Part shown: piece by piece, positions 10,437 through 21,104 of the stretch
Layout: every line of letters starts with the position of its first letter
Position numbering within the stretch: position 1 is the first letter of the stretch
Assembly (NCBI GenBank): GCA_029706075.1
Contig: JAINUG010000382.1
Coordinates: 186,001-250,000 of the forward strand
DNA: 64,000 bases
Source of the DNA: Aldrovandia affinis
Taxonomy: Eukaryota > Chordata > Actinopteri > Notacanthiformes > Halosauridae
Reading direction: 5' to 3'
Translations under genes and position numbers: made by a program
Notes under the pieces: generated by a model
Seen by the model: only the letters and a program-made list of their open reading frames with translations
Database searches by the model: none
Told to the model about the DNA's origin: nothing

Positions 10437-11168
10437 ACTAGAGCAGGCCTTCCGGCCTGTGCCATCAAGCCACTGCAACTAGTCCAGAATGCTGCCGCTC
10501 GTCTGGTGTTCAACCAGCCGAAGTTCACCCACATCACCCCTCTACTCTTCTCTCTGCACTGGCACCCCATCGCAGCACGCATCAGATTCAAATCACTGGT
10601 GCTTGCTTTTCAAGCGGCCAGAGGTACTGCTCCCCCTTACCACCAGTCACTCATCACTCCCTACACCCCTCCCAGACCCCTCCGCTCCGCCTCCGCTGGT
10701 AAACTGGCTGTCCCTTCCCTCCGGGCGCCTGGCAGCCACTCCTCGCAGTCTCGCCTCTTCTCTGTCCTGATCCCTCGCTGGTGGAACGACCTTCCGCAAT
10801 CGGTCAGGACCGCAGAATCACTTGCGATCTTCCGCAAGAGACTCAAAACCCACCTCTTCAGACTCCACTACCACTGAATTCTGTCCATCTAGCTAAATTG
10901 TCTTCACCACTGTTTACTTGTTCAACACTATACTCTTTAAAAAAAAAAAAGTAAAAAAAAAAAAAATAAAAAAAAAAAAATTACACTAACCCTTTCCTTC
11001 CCAGTGTTACAGGTATGGTACGCAGATGCCTGCAATGTCTATTGCTGTATTATTGCACTGATCTCGTGCGCTAACTATGATTGTTCCTACCATGTATTAA
11101 TGCACATCTTGTAAGTTGCTCTGGATAAGAGAGTCTGCTAAATGCTTAAAATGTAAAATGTAAAATGT
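10437..11168 (+). mobile_element. L2-clade LINE 3' end (RT C-terminus plus tail)
   Basis: The reading frame over 10470-10877 contains LQLVQNAAARLVF, HITPLLFSLHWHPI, RGTAPPYHQSLITPYTP, PRWWNDLPQSVRTAES and FRKRLKTHLFRLHY, the usual C-terminal signature of L2/CR1-group reverse transcriptases. A 3' UTR with A-rich runs follows. It ends in a GGATA-loop hairpin (11118-11132) and short AAATGT repeats, as L2-type elements do. It is 5' truncated, as is normal for LINE copies. Confidence 0.88.
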
Positions 11169-11344
11169 AGATCCCCTTAATCAGCACTGGCACTGTGTAT
11201 CATTGAACTTCCATACTTCAGATACTTCAAAAACAATAATAAAAATAACAGTAATATTCATTAATAAATTAATTAAATTAACCATCCTCACCCATTAATA
11301 CGAACTGAATGCAAATTATTAACAAAAACTAAAATACTTATATA

Positions 11345-11490
11345 TGGTATTTAGCAGATGCTTTTATCCAAAGCGACTTACAATAGTGAATGCATACATT
11401 TTTCAGTATATGTGGTCCCTGTGGGAATTGAACCCACAACCTAAGTGCTGCCAATGTCATGCTCTAGCTACTGAGCCACACAAAACCTAT
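11345..11490 (-). mobile_element. tRNA-derived SINE with L2-type tail
   Basis: The minus strand starts with a tRNA-like head: GTGTGGCTCAGTAGCTAGAG resembles an A box and GGGTTCAATTCCC a B box. It ends with a hairpin GCTTT-GGATA-AAAGC (11360-11374) and GCTAAATACC. Head and tail are both present, so this copy is nearly complete. The tail resembles the end of the L2 LINE 180 bp to the left, suggesting that LINE family mobilises it. Confidence 0.85.
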
Positions 11491-12266
11491 AGCAGAAAAT
11501 ACACCATAAAGGATTATTACCTGCAGATTGAAAATAGAGATTTTGAGTAATATATCATGCAGCACAAGCTCATTACAATGCCAAAGCAAAAGGGACTCCC
11601 CTAAACCATGCTACTCCATGTGCTTCCGCTATTTATGTATTCTTTCTTTCAGCTGAACATTGCCACAGAGACAACGTTTGCCGCAGAGTTTAAGCCATCC
11701 AGTCACACAAAAACACAGCAGGGATGTTGAGATGAATGCGCATGCTACATTGATACTGTCTCACAGACCACGTGGCAGGCAGGCGGTTTGTTTATTCATT
11801 CACTAGCATAACAGGGAAAGCGAGCAAGACGTGAACGACACCGCCCATTCATATAAACTGTGTACATTGATTTGCAAACGCTTTTATAGTACCCAAACTC
11901 ATCTGAAACTACTGTACCTAACAGGATTAGTGAAACTTTGCAGATTTGCATTACCATTCATCTCGTAATGAACGAGGCACACAATGTAAACAGACTCTGG
12001 TAAACTAGCATCTTGACACTAAGGAATGTAAGCGGCAATATCAAATCTTTTTTAAACAAGAGAGCAGATGTATGTCGTGTCAAAATGGGGTTTTAACCAG
12101 GAAACTCCTGTAGCCGTCATATGGACTCGGTAGCCTATGCGTTAGCTCCATTAACACATTTTTACATTCCGTGTTCTAAAACGGAATCTTCACCTGTGTC
12201 ACCGCCATCGTGTTCTGTAGCTGCGACATATTCAAACGTGTGTGTATGCCTCCAGCGCAAACTTAC

Positions 12267-12361
12267 CAGACTCCGAGGCTCACTATCAACAGCCAAACAA
12301 GCATCACTCCCTCTCCGACACGCTGCGACTTGGACCCAGGCGAGCAACTCCCACCGCCCAT
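12267..12361 (-). CDS. gabrg1: GABA-A receptor gamma-1 subunit, exon 1 (start codon, signal peptide)
   Basis: This is the first coding exon of the gabrg1 model. The start ATG at 12361-12359 is preceded directly in frame by TAG two codons upstream, which fixes the start. The peptide opens MGGGSCSPGSKSQR and continues into a hydrophobic core VMLVWLLIVSLGV, a plausible secretory signal. Donor TG/GTAAGT leaves phase 2; with the T of exon 2 it makes Cys (LGVC), comparable to LGNC in mammalian gamma-1. Gamma-1 would assemble with alpha and beta subunits into a GABA-gated chloride channel at the neuronal surface and contribute the benzodiazepine-site face. All eight exons together give 1119 bp in frame. 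Confidence 0.88.
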
Positions 12362-12640
12362 GTCCTAATTATTGGAAAAAGAGACAGACTGTATGAAATC
12401 CAATTCCTTTTCTATTTCGCCAACTATTTCGGCGTTGTTCTGCGGTGAACACACACACGGTCTAGACAAAACTGGGGATTGATGGAGCAATCTACCAATC
12501 CGTGCACTTGAGTATTGCATATATTTGTTATAGTATCCTGCTTCCAGTAAGGTACCGAAGCGCGTCAGTCAGTACAATGCTGCTCAATGGGGTCTTGTTA
12601 CCTGCAGACGCGACGGGATGGCTCGGGTAGAGCGCTGTCC
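12362..12640 (-). promoter_or_regulatory. gabrg1: Putative gabrg1 5' UTR and promoter
   Basis: This is the region directly upstream of the gabrg1 start codon on the minus strand. A weak TATA-like stretch (ATATATG context at about 12515-12528) lies roughly 160 bp upstream of the ATG, and several CpGs cluster at 12550-12640. Position is the main argument. No transcription start can be fixed from the sequence. Confidence 0.35.
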
Positions 12641-12807
12641 ACTATAACTAAAACTGGATGAGAGAGAGAGAACTCAGAAACTATACTTCATTCGAGTCAA
12701 CCAGACACTTCCGTAATTATTACCAGACACAACCAGTAATAAATAACCGTCAACATGAATGTATAAACATTAGAACAATGATAAGAACAACAACAACTTG
12801 TAAATAT

Positions 12808-12808
<1 letters not shown>

Positions 12809-12844
<36 letters not shown>
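12809..12844. repeat. (ATT)n microsatellite
   Basis: An uninterrupted run of about 12 ATT units just upstream of gabrg1. Confidence 0.97.
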
Positions 12845-12944
12845 GATGTTGGTATTGCTATTGCTTTGAGTTATTGGATATTTTCGACAGGAAAAATGAA
12901 AACAGTATGTATTGTGTTTTAATTCCATTTATTTAAGATGCATG

Positions 12945-13057
<113 letters not shown>

Positions 13058-13642
13058 TTTGCAAGATATTAACCACTGCATATACAAGAATATATGGCAC
13101 AATATATGGTGATTGGCCTGATATTCTTGCATATGCACTGGCATGGAGTGATTTATATCTCTTATACCATGACTACAATTAAAATGCATGCACATTATTA
13201 AGTAAAATGGCATTTTAACACATTTTAATCAAGTACAAAAGGAATAATAGAGGCTGCAGGCAACCTCAGAGGCATCCAAGCCCGTGCAAAAAAAAACAAC
13301 TTTCCAAAGACTGTAATCAAAAGGACATCACATTTAAAATGTGTTTGCCAAATTTGGAGTTTGTACGAGCAAAGCTTGTGCATATGCGCTTTGTCATGCA
13401 TATAAACAAAAATAAAGCACAGCCATCAGCCAATCAGAATCGTGTATTTATCCAAGTTGCGGTACAAATATATTTATAAAACAGATTTGGCCATTTCTGT
13501 CACGTTGATTCTTTCATGTAAACATATTTGGAACTATTTTTTGCAGCGTACTAAAATTATTTGTTCTATAATTCAATGTTTTTATGAAATACTATGACAG
13601 ATATTACAAATATTGGCTAAAAGTGCAATAATAGTCTCCAGT

Positions 13643-13744
13643 CTGTGGGTTATCGGGGAATTACACACCTACGGGGTGTGATAAGACACAAGGCCACAGG
13701 CCTATATCCCCGGAGGTGAGCGGTTATTCCCCGATAACCCACAG
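13643..13744. repeat. Near-palindrome with 21-bp arms
   Basis: The left arm CTGTGGGTTATCGGGGAATTA (13643-13663) pairs with the right arm (13724-13744) at 20 of 21 positions. Inside is a second small hairpin, CACACC-TACG-GGTGTG. The GC-rich block contrasts with its AT-rich surroundings. It may be a very small MITE or the terminal palindrome of a larger element. Confidence 0.85.
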
Positions 13745-13769
13745 CCCGTCGTCAATTAATTCCAGCATA

Positions 13770-14900
13770 TATATACAATAGACTATTTTATGCTCACAAA
13801 ATGCAGAAAATTATATGGATCCTCAACCATTCCTCCATGTAGAATTATTCTAGTTTCTTCAGATTCTTGGGTTGACATTTGTGGACTGCTTTTTTGAGTT
13901 CAAACCACAAATGTTCAATTGGATTCAGGTCTGGAGACTGAGATGGCCACGTCAGGATATTGATCTTGTGCTCTGTCAACCATTTCTTAGTTGTTTTGGA
14001 CGTATCTGCGGCCAAGGTGTAGCTTCCTGGCAGAGGGAGATCCGCCACCATGTTTCACCGTTAGCATGAGGTGCTTTTCAACATTACTTGCATTCTTTGG
14101 ACGCCAAACATAATGCTGATGTGTATGTCCAAAAAGCAACATTTTTGTTTAATCTGACCACAAGACATGGTTAAAATTGTAGTTCAGATGTAGTTTGACG
14201 TATTCAAGACTTAATTGTCTTCTTTCAACTCTGCCATAAAGGCCATTGTCATATAGGCGTCATCGAATGGTAGCTTTAGACACCTTGTAACCCCAAGATG
14301 CCAGGTTGTTTTGGAAATCTTGAACTGTGCCGCTTGGACTTCTTTTTGCCTCTCAAACTGTCTCAATACACATGGGGCAAGATAGAATTGTGTCCTCTAC
14401 CTGGCAGGTTAGCCACTGTTCCAGTGGCCTTAAACTTCCTAATAATTGACACAACAGTGGAAAGCGGTATCTTTAACATTTTAGTGATTTTTTGGTAGTG
14501 ATCTCCTGATCTGTATATGTCAATAACCTTTTGTCTGATGCTTTCAGGGAGTTCTTTGCCTTTCACCATGATGATGGTTGACCACCGTATTTCAAACATG
14601 TGTCCCCTCCTTTTTATACCCTAGGGAAACAGGAAACCATTGTAGGCCACTGTATAGTTCCACAACCTTCCAATTAACTTCAAATAAGTTGTATATTTAT
14701 GAAGATTTGTTTTTGTTGTATTACATTTAAAACAATACTTAGGGATGTGAATAATTGTGATCCAGATGTTTTCTGGAATATTATTAATAAAACAAATATG
14801 TTTTTCTGAACAATTGTCTTAATATTCTAGGTTTGGCATTTTTTGAAGATTTTTTGCATAAAATATACCTCATTACTTATATAATTTATTTATTATTATT
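13770..14900 (-). mobile_element. Tc1 family copy B, decayed
   Basis: The minus-strand frames include [20 protein letters not shown] (13845-14051) and the N-terminal helix-turn-helix region MVKGKELPESIRQKVIDIYR with STVVSIIRKFKATG (14363-14599). These are Tc1 transposase DNA-binding and DDE-domain signatures. Terminal sequence at 14590-14890 matches copies A and C, including the shared CCCTAGGGTATAAAAAGG-type segment upstream of the transposase start. Frames are broken, so it is inactive. Ends are approximate. Confidence 0.9.
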
Positions 14901-15672
14901 TATAATTTATAAATAGAGTCACCTGTATATATATATATATAGTTGGTTGGGGAGTAAGGGAATACATGCAACAGCATTCCATATTTCAAATGCAATTTAA
15001 AAAAAACTTTAATCCGGTACAGTTACAGAAAAAAACAGTAATCAGAATACAGATACTTTGGAAAAATATCATGATTATTTGCAGATTAGTTTCAAATAAG
15101 AGAATAAAATCTCCAGACTAGAGCCATCATTATTTTTAAGTGATACAATACACTTCAAACAGCATTTTTTTTTCAAACATGAAAACAGAAAGAACATTAC
15201 AGTGCAATGCAAGTCATACTTTCCTGCAGTGAAACTACTACCAGCTTCGAAGGATTCCACATCCAACTTAAGAAAATATTTGGAGGTCAGATGTCCGGAC
15301 TTGTCTTAGCTAGTTACCGTAACGTTAGCTAGCTATGATTGATGATTAGTTGTGGCTGACATGCACTGAATTCAAGAAGACTGTGGTTGGTTAACCTAGC
15401 TAGCTAGCTACACAGATACATATTCTGTGTGTGTGTGCCCTGTGTCTGAGAGATTGTTTTTTTAGAACTGGTCAAAATGTTAAGCAATGCCATTGAGTTG
15501 GCTAGCTAATTTAGCTATCAACAGCTACCTAGATTGCAGCTGGCTACCTAGTTAACCTACTGTAGCTAAGCTAAGGCAGCTGCTAGTGTCTGCAACAAGA
15601 AGACTTGCAGTCATGAAAGTTTCAGTCTACACTCAGCTTGCATTGAATATATATAATATAATATATAATATA

Positions 15673-15765
15673 TGCCATTTAGCAGACGCTTTTATCCAAA
15701 GCGACTTACAGTAGTGAATGCATACATTTTCATTATATGTGGTCACAGTGGGGACATCAACAATA
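15673..15765 (-). mobile_element. Truncated SINE tail
   Basis: It matches the 3' part of the SINE at 11345-11490, including the paired hairpin GCTTT-GGATA-AAAGC (15688-15702) and the adjacent ATGTATGCATTCACTACTG-type segment. The tRNA-like head is missing. Confidence 0.8.
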
Positions 15766-16199
15766 TGTTGTATAATAGATAGCAGGGGTGTAGTGGAGGG
15801 TAAAATAAACTTAGTTTACCCACCTATTTAAAATAAGGCTGAGAGTTTACTCACCTATTTTCAGATCAACTGTACTGATCAATGAGGGGGAAAAGGTGGG
15901 TAAACACTGCCTCTCTTCACTGACTTAGGGCTGACCCATCTATTGTTTTTTACACTGGTAAATAGTGTACAGTATTTCTGTCAAATTAAAATTCCATACC
16001 TATCTATCCTGATGTTTTTTGTCTTTTGTATAGGCTATGTAAATGTGATCTGTGTAGTATTTTTGCAAGCATACTGTCTAAGATAGGAAATAGCTTATGC
16101 CAGCCTATGCATTTCAACTACAACTGTCACAAGTCCACACCTCATGAACTCCAAATACTTACCATTTCACCTGATTTGTTTTTCAGAGAAAGCATCCAA

Positions 16200-18665
16200 A
16201 TCAATTACTGACCCAAGGCAGGAAAGGGCAGCGAGAGGGGATGATGGGGGTGTGCAGTGCCACAGAGCAGTCTTCATATGAAGCAGAGATGCCCCACACA
16301 CCTCTGAAACAAGCCAAAATAGTCACAGTAGCACAAAGACCCCAAAGTACTGTCAATAAACTGGTCTTTAAGGTTGTTATTGAAGATGTGCAGTTGTTCT
16401 CTGTAGTGGAGGAGCCTTCATTTCACAAACTTATAGAGGGCATCAGTGGTGGTAAAATGGTAATGTGCAGAATGACATTGATCCAAGGAATTGAGGGAAT
16501 TTGCATTGATGAAAGAAGTCCTGACTGAAAAACTTGGGAAAATGTCAAGCGTGTCCATGACAGTTGACATTTGGTCCGCACATAACAAAAGTTTCTTGCA
16601 CATGACGTGCCACTGGATACAGGAGGACACTATGGAGAGAAAGTCTGAGCATTGGCATGTGCATGACTGAGAGGACAACACATGTATAATGCCCTTGCCG
16701 CAAAACTCAAGGAAGTACATGCAGAGTACAAGATTCAAAACAAAGTGAGATCCACTGTTACAGACAACGGAAGCAACTTCGTAAAGGCTTTCGGTGAATT
16801 CAGTGGAAACGAGGAGGAACCAGACAAGCTAGATGATGGATGGAGTGAGGTTTCTGGATGTGGATTCAATTCTTCAGGGGGAAGTAAATGAAGATCTTCA
16901 CTTTTTTCTCTCCCTTCATCATTACATTACATTACATTACATTACATTCATCAAGGATGTGCGGCCCACACATTGAACCCAATTGTCACTAATGAGGTCG
17001 ACAAAGCTGCATCACAATGCTCGTCCTGGAAATTGTACCGAAGTGAAATGGGAAAATGCTCTTCAATATAGATCAAACCACACAGGTTAACAACAACTGC
17101 AGAGATAGTACAGGACATTGGGAACATGCAAGTCACTGTTCCATGTGTTACAAGATGGAGCTCAGAATACCGAGCTGTTGCAAAGCTTGTTAGTCTTACA
17201 GATGACCAGCTGGGGGACATCTGCGACGGTCTTGGTGTGACTAATGTACACCCTCAAGAGCTACCGTTTCTTAAGGAGTATGCTGCCGTGCTGCGGCCAC
17301 TTTCTTTCTTCATTGATCTTCTACAGGGGGAGAAAAAGTGTTACCTCGGTTTTCTCATAACAACGATCCTTAACTTGAAGTCCAAACTCCCTGAAAAACT
17401 CCCTCATGTGGCGTACAGAGCACACATTATCACTGCAGCTATTGACAGAGTTTGAAGCCATACAATTATCACTGCAGCTATTGAGGCTGTAGACTGTTGG
17501 TTTGAAGCCATACAAACCAGTTGTGAAGCAAAAAGCTGCCCTGCCAACGGTTCGGTTGTGCCGGCTCAGCCCTGAGCAGAGAGAGGACATGCAGAGATCA
17601 ATGATTCAAGAAGCAACAGTTCTGGAAAATGCGAATCAAATCCATTAATTTGTTATTTTAATTTGAATTACATTTTATTGAATTTGTTATTTGAGTTTAT
17701 ATTTTGAGCCCTATTTTGGTGTTTTATTTTAGCATCCTTTCCAAAACAATGTTTCTTTTCTTCTAACTTAATGTAATTGTTAAATGGAAAGAATAAAACC
17801 CTTTCACATAAGAAAAACAATGTGCATACAAACATATATTTATTTAACAGGTGTATCTCACTGAACGGTAGCGATGGATGGCCTGCTGACTTCAGTCTTT
17901 CATGTCCATGCATTGAATAACCACAAGCTGTGGTGAAATAGTTTTTAGCTTAATTGATTACGCTTGCAAGTTACCCATGGATTGGACGATTTGCCTCAAC
18001 GTGGGGGAAAATTCACAATATTCACAAAACATTCTCATGTGATTTCAGATAACCTTATGTTCATATGTGCGCATCAATAAAGTCACCAAATTGCACAGAG
18101 TGCCATCGTTTGTGCTAAGAGGTGGTCTAGTTGGACGTTAACGCAAACTCATTATTTGACACCAAACTTAGCGCCAACTGTTTTCATAGTCACACCCCCT
18201 ATTGCGCTGCCCAGCCCATAGTCGTGCAAACGCCTTCATTGTGCACCACAAAATTGCCAAACTCGGCGGAGACGGGAAATATTCAGTTTGTGACAGACGA
18301 AACTGGCCATTCACCAGCGCTAGGGCATAACGCCGCTTAGCGCCAGCATGAAAATAGGGCCCTCCGAGTCTGATGGGTCAGATGACGACAACTTTTTTGT
18401 TTTTGAAGATGCCCTTAGATCAAGGAGGGCTGATATCAGAGCAGAGGAAGAGGTAAGGAAATACCTAGAAGATGCTGACAAGACTGTTAATTCATTGAAA
18501 GCATATCCCATGGTGAAACAACTCTTCCTCAAGTACAAAACTACGCTCCCCTCTAGTGCCCATGGGGAATGTCTCTTCAGCTATGGGGGGAATCTCTGCA
18601 CTCTGCAGGTCCTCCTGTTACGACACAACAGCCAGATATGCCCTATAAGTGTAGTTCTGATTATC
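16200..18665 (+). mobile_element. Decayed hAT transposase, interrupted
   Basis: Broken plus-strand frames run in hAT order. 16241-16528 contains VVEEPSFHKLIEGI. Around 16530-16600 reads SMTVDIWSAHNKSF, and 16682-16891 has STVTDNGSNFVKAFGEF. 17126-17455 reads TVPCVTRWSSEYRAV. After an insertion, 18348-18677 has LPSSAHGECLFSYGGN, the hATC dimerisation motif that ends these proteins. Frameshifts and stops separate the blocks. An ATTAC run at 16921-16947 interrupts the middle. No terminal inverted repeats were assigned. The element is non-functional. Confidence 0.85.
17706..18364. mobile_element. Non-autonomous TIR element inserted in the hAT relic
   Basis: The left edge GAGCCCTATTTT (about 17706) is the inverse of the right edge GAAAATAGGGCCCTC (18350-18364). 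The insertion splits the hAT coding region between its mid-domain and the C-terminal hATC block. The right half is rich in GCGC-type motifs (AGCGCCAACTG, CAGCGCTAGGGC). No transposase is evident, and no convincing target duplication was found. Confidence 0.55.
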
Positions 18666-19439
18666 TTTCTGTTCTAGTGTGTGACACCAGATTGGATGGA
18701 CTATCATTTGACTTAAAATGATAACTAGGCCTACTTAATGTTTTTATGTTGCCTTGTTTCATAATAGGCCTATAGTGCAATCTGTGGAAAATGTTTAGTG
18801 ATAAAAACAGCATGCATTTTTGATGGACACAGTAACTAACTCTCTCACTCACTCACTCACTGACTTCACAGTTGGTTCAGAGAGCAAGAAAGGCTCCAAC
18901 TTGACTAGGCAAACCTAATCTTGCTTATTTATAAATCTTGCAATCTTGCTTGCTTTTATTATTTATAGAAAGGAGTGAGAACAGTTTACAGATTTTATTT
19001 CTGTACACTGCCCAAAAGATTGAGCAGGCAAAATAGTGTTATTTTAATCTGGTTTTGGTATAGATGTTTGATATGTGGCCTTATAGTTTAATAGGCCTAG
19101 GCTATTACAGAGTGTAATCTGTGAACAATGTTGTTTAAAGCTAGAAACAGCATACCTAATTATTTTTGTTTATAAAGATTTTACAATGATACTTAAAATA
19201 AAAATTGTATCATTGATTTGGTGTGCGTTCATTTCAATTTATGGCGTTTGAATAGAAAGTAATCTAAAAGTAATGAAAAGTAATCAGATTATGCTACTGA
19301 GATTGAGTAATCCATTAGCATACCTTACTGATTGCAATTTGAATGTTGTAATTAGTCATCTGTAACAGAATACATCTTAAAAGTAACCTTCCCAACCCTG
19401 TATATATGTATGTATTGGTAAATAAAGGAGACACCAACA

Positions 19440-19920
19440 TAAAATGTCTTAATAGGGCTTTGGGCCACCATGAGCCACCAGAACAACTTCAATGTGCTTT
19501 ACCATAGATTCTACAAGTGTCTGGAACTGTATTGGACGGATACAACAGGAAAATGCAACACCATTTGTCTATGAGAAATTCCATCATATGGTGTTTTGTT
19601 GATGGTGTTGGAAAATGCGGTGTAAGGTGCTGCTACAGAATCTCCCATTGGGTTGAGATCTGGTGACTGAGATGACTGTGGCGTATGGTTTACATCGTTT
19701 TCATGCTCATCAAACCATTCAGTGAGTACTTGTGCCCTGTGGATGGGGTCATTGTCATCCAGGAGGAGACTACTGCCATCAGGATAGAAATGCTTCACCA
19801 GAGGATGAAGGTGATCACTCTGGCTTGGTATTTATTGCTGTTTACCTTGCCTTCTAAGGGGTTGAGTGCACATAAACTATGTCAGGAAAATGCACCCCGA
19901 ATTATAACAGACATTATTTA
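19440..19920 (-). mobile_element. Tc1-like relic of a second family
   Basis: The minus frame 19511-19798 reads DDNDPIHRAQVLTEWFDEHE and [12 protein letters not shown], Tc1 DDE-domain motifs (compare QDNDPKHT and [11 protein letters not shown]). It differs in sequence from copies A to C. It is short and frame-broken. Confidence 0.75.
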
Positions 19921-20514
19921 GGCAGTTACCTGTATATAGGTTACCTGTTTAAACAGTATAAATAATATATAGGAAGATATGAGGTAAAGGTTTCTATAGC
20001 ACAGTGGACAAAGTTGAAAAAATGATCTAAAAATCGAATATGTTAAAGATCATTCAGACGTTACTGAGGTCTGTTTCCTCCTCCCTAATAATGTCAGAAA
20101 AAAACAATAATACGAGGTAATTGTTATTCAGAGGCACACAGAATTGAGCTCTGGAGGAAATCAAAGGAATACTAGCAATGAGATGTTACCATGGAGATCT
20201 CCATTTGCATTCCAAACTGGTAGAGTCGGCTCGTGGAGTTCTCTGAGGTAGACTCAAAAACAGGGACTCAAACATTTGCAATTTACTAAATAAACTTTGT
20301 CTTCTAATTCAATAAATGCACACTTCCTTATGATAACATGTAAGAATGTTATACTGGTATAAATATTCGAATATATAAAGTGCAGAGTGACAACCTTCTT
20401 AACCTAATGCAGCAGCAACTGAAAGACCCCCAAGTGCTGGTATAAAATGACCACCTGCAAATGGTGAGCAGCTGTTTTATTTCTTACACAGTATTACTGT
20501 TTTAAATTATTTAC

Positions 20515-20715
20515 ATTTTGGGCATTTAGCAGATGCTCTTATCCAGAGCAACTTACACAGTTTACATTCCATTTATACAGCTGGACATTTATTGGAGCAA
20601 TTCAGGTTAAGTACCTTGCTCAAGGGTACAACGGCATGTGCCCAACCTGGGAATAGCACCCGCAACCTCTGTTACAAACCCAGTTCGCTAACTATTATAC
20701 TACACTGCTATGCCA
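20515..20715 (-). mobile_element. tRNA-derived SINE with L2-type tail
   Basis: On the minus strand it starts with a degraded tRNA-like head near 20715 (AGTGTAGTATAATAGTTAGC). It continues through CCCTTGAGCAAGGTACTTAA and CAGCTGTATAAATGGAATG, and ends with the hairpin GCTCT-GGATA-AGAGC (20535-20549) then ATCTGCTAAATGCC. This central block differs from the 11.35-kb SINE, so it is a second SINE family with the same type of tail. Confidence 0.82.
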
Positions 20716-20924
20716 AGTTTCTTTAAGTTTACGCTGGTAGTATCTAAGGCTAATCAAATCTATTGAAATTGAAAACATTTTTTGTCATTATAATGTACAG
20801 TTAAATGTGTTCATGTTTTATGTTTATGTTAGTACAGCAGATTATTTAATCTTTAAACCTTGTACTCTGTTATATTTTTTTACATTTAAGATTTTTTCCA
20901 ATGATTTTATTCCAGTTTGGTGGC

Positions 20925-21104
20925 CAACTGTACCCTCTTATTGATTCAATTACTCTCCACCTCCCCCGAGCCCACCACCTGCAGCTACAGGACCAGCCAC
21001 TACCGTGGGACCGGTGGCAACGAGGGTGTGGGAACGAACCCTGGCCACAGTGGGCAACCTGCACTCTGGGCAAGTGTTTTTACCAGTTGAGCCACCCAGG
21101 GGCC
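20925..21104 (-). mobile_element. tRNA-headed SINE fragment
   Basis: The minus strand begins GGCCCCTGGGTGGCTCAACTGG, an A-box-like start. About 55 bases later comes AGGGTTCGTTCCC, a B-box-like stretch. The head resembles those at 36.95 kb and 45.3 kb. It is not a tRNA gene because the stems do not close properly. Confidence 0.65.

Larger units (their letters stand above)
7389..12266 (-). other. gabrg1 intron 1, repeat-rich
   Basis: This 4.9-kb intron separates the signal-peptide exon from exon 2. Its left 1.3 kb (7389-8750) shows no gene or recognised repeat. The rest holds a Tc1 copy, an ATT run near 9826-9843, a 12-bp tandem repeat, an L2 LINE 3' fragment with A-rich runs at 10935-10982, and a tRNA-type SINE, each listed separately. 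11580-12260 shows no recognised element. Confidence 0.8.

Noticed and set aside
12162-12347. Minus-strand frame overlapping gabrg1 exon 1
   Set aside because: It is out of frame with the signal-peptide exon, crosses the GTAAGT donor and does not join exon 2.
12590-12640. NRSE/RE1 silencer upstream of gabrg1
   Set aside because: Only a half-site-like GCGCTGTCC is present on the plus strand; the partner half is missing, so the site is not supported.
15300-15600. Clusters of GCTAGC/GTTAGC motifs as regulatory sites
   Set aside because: Such motifs are common low-complexity features of fish non-coding DNA and also occur at 63.1-63.3 kb.
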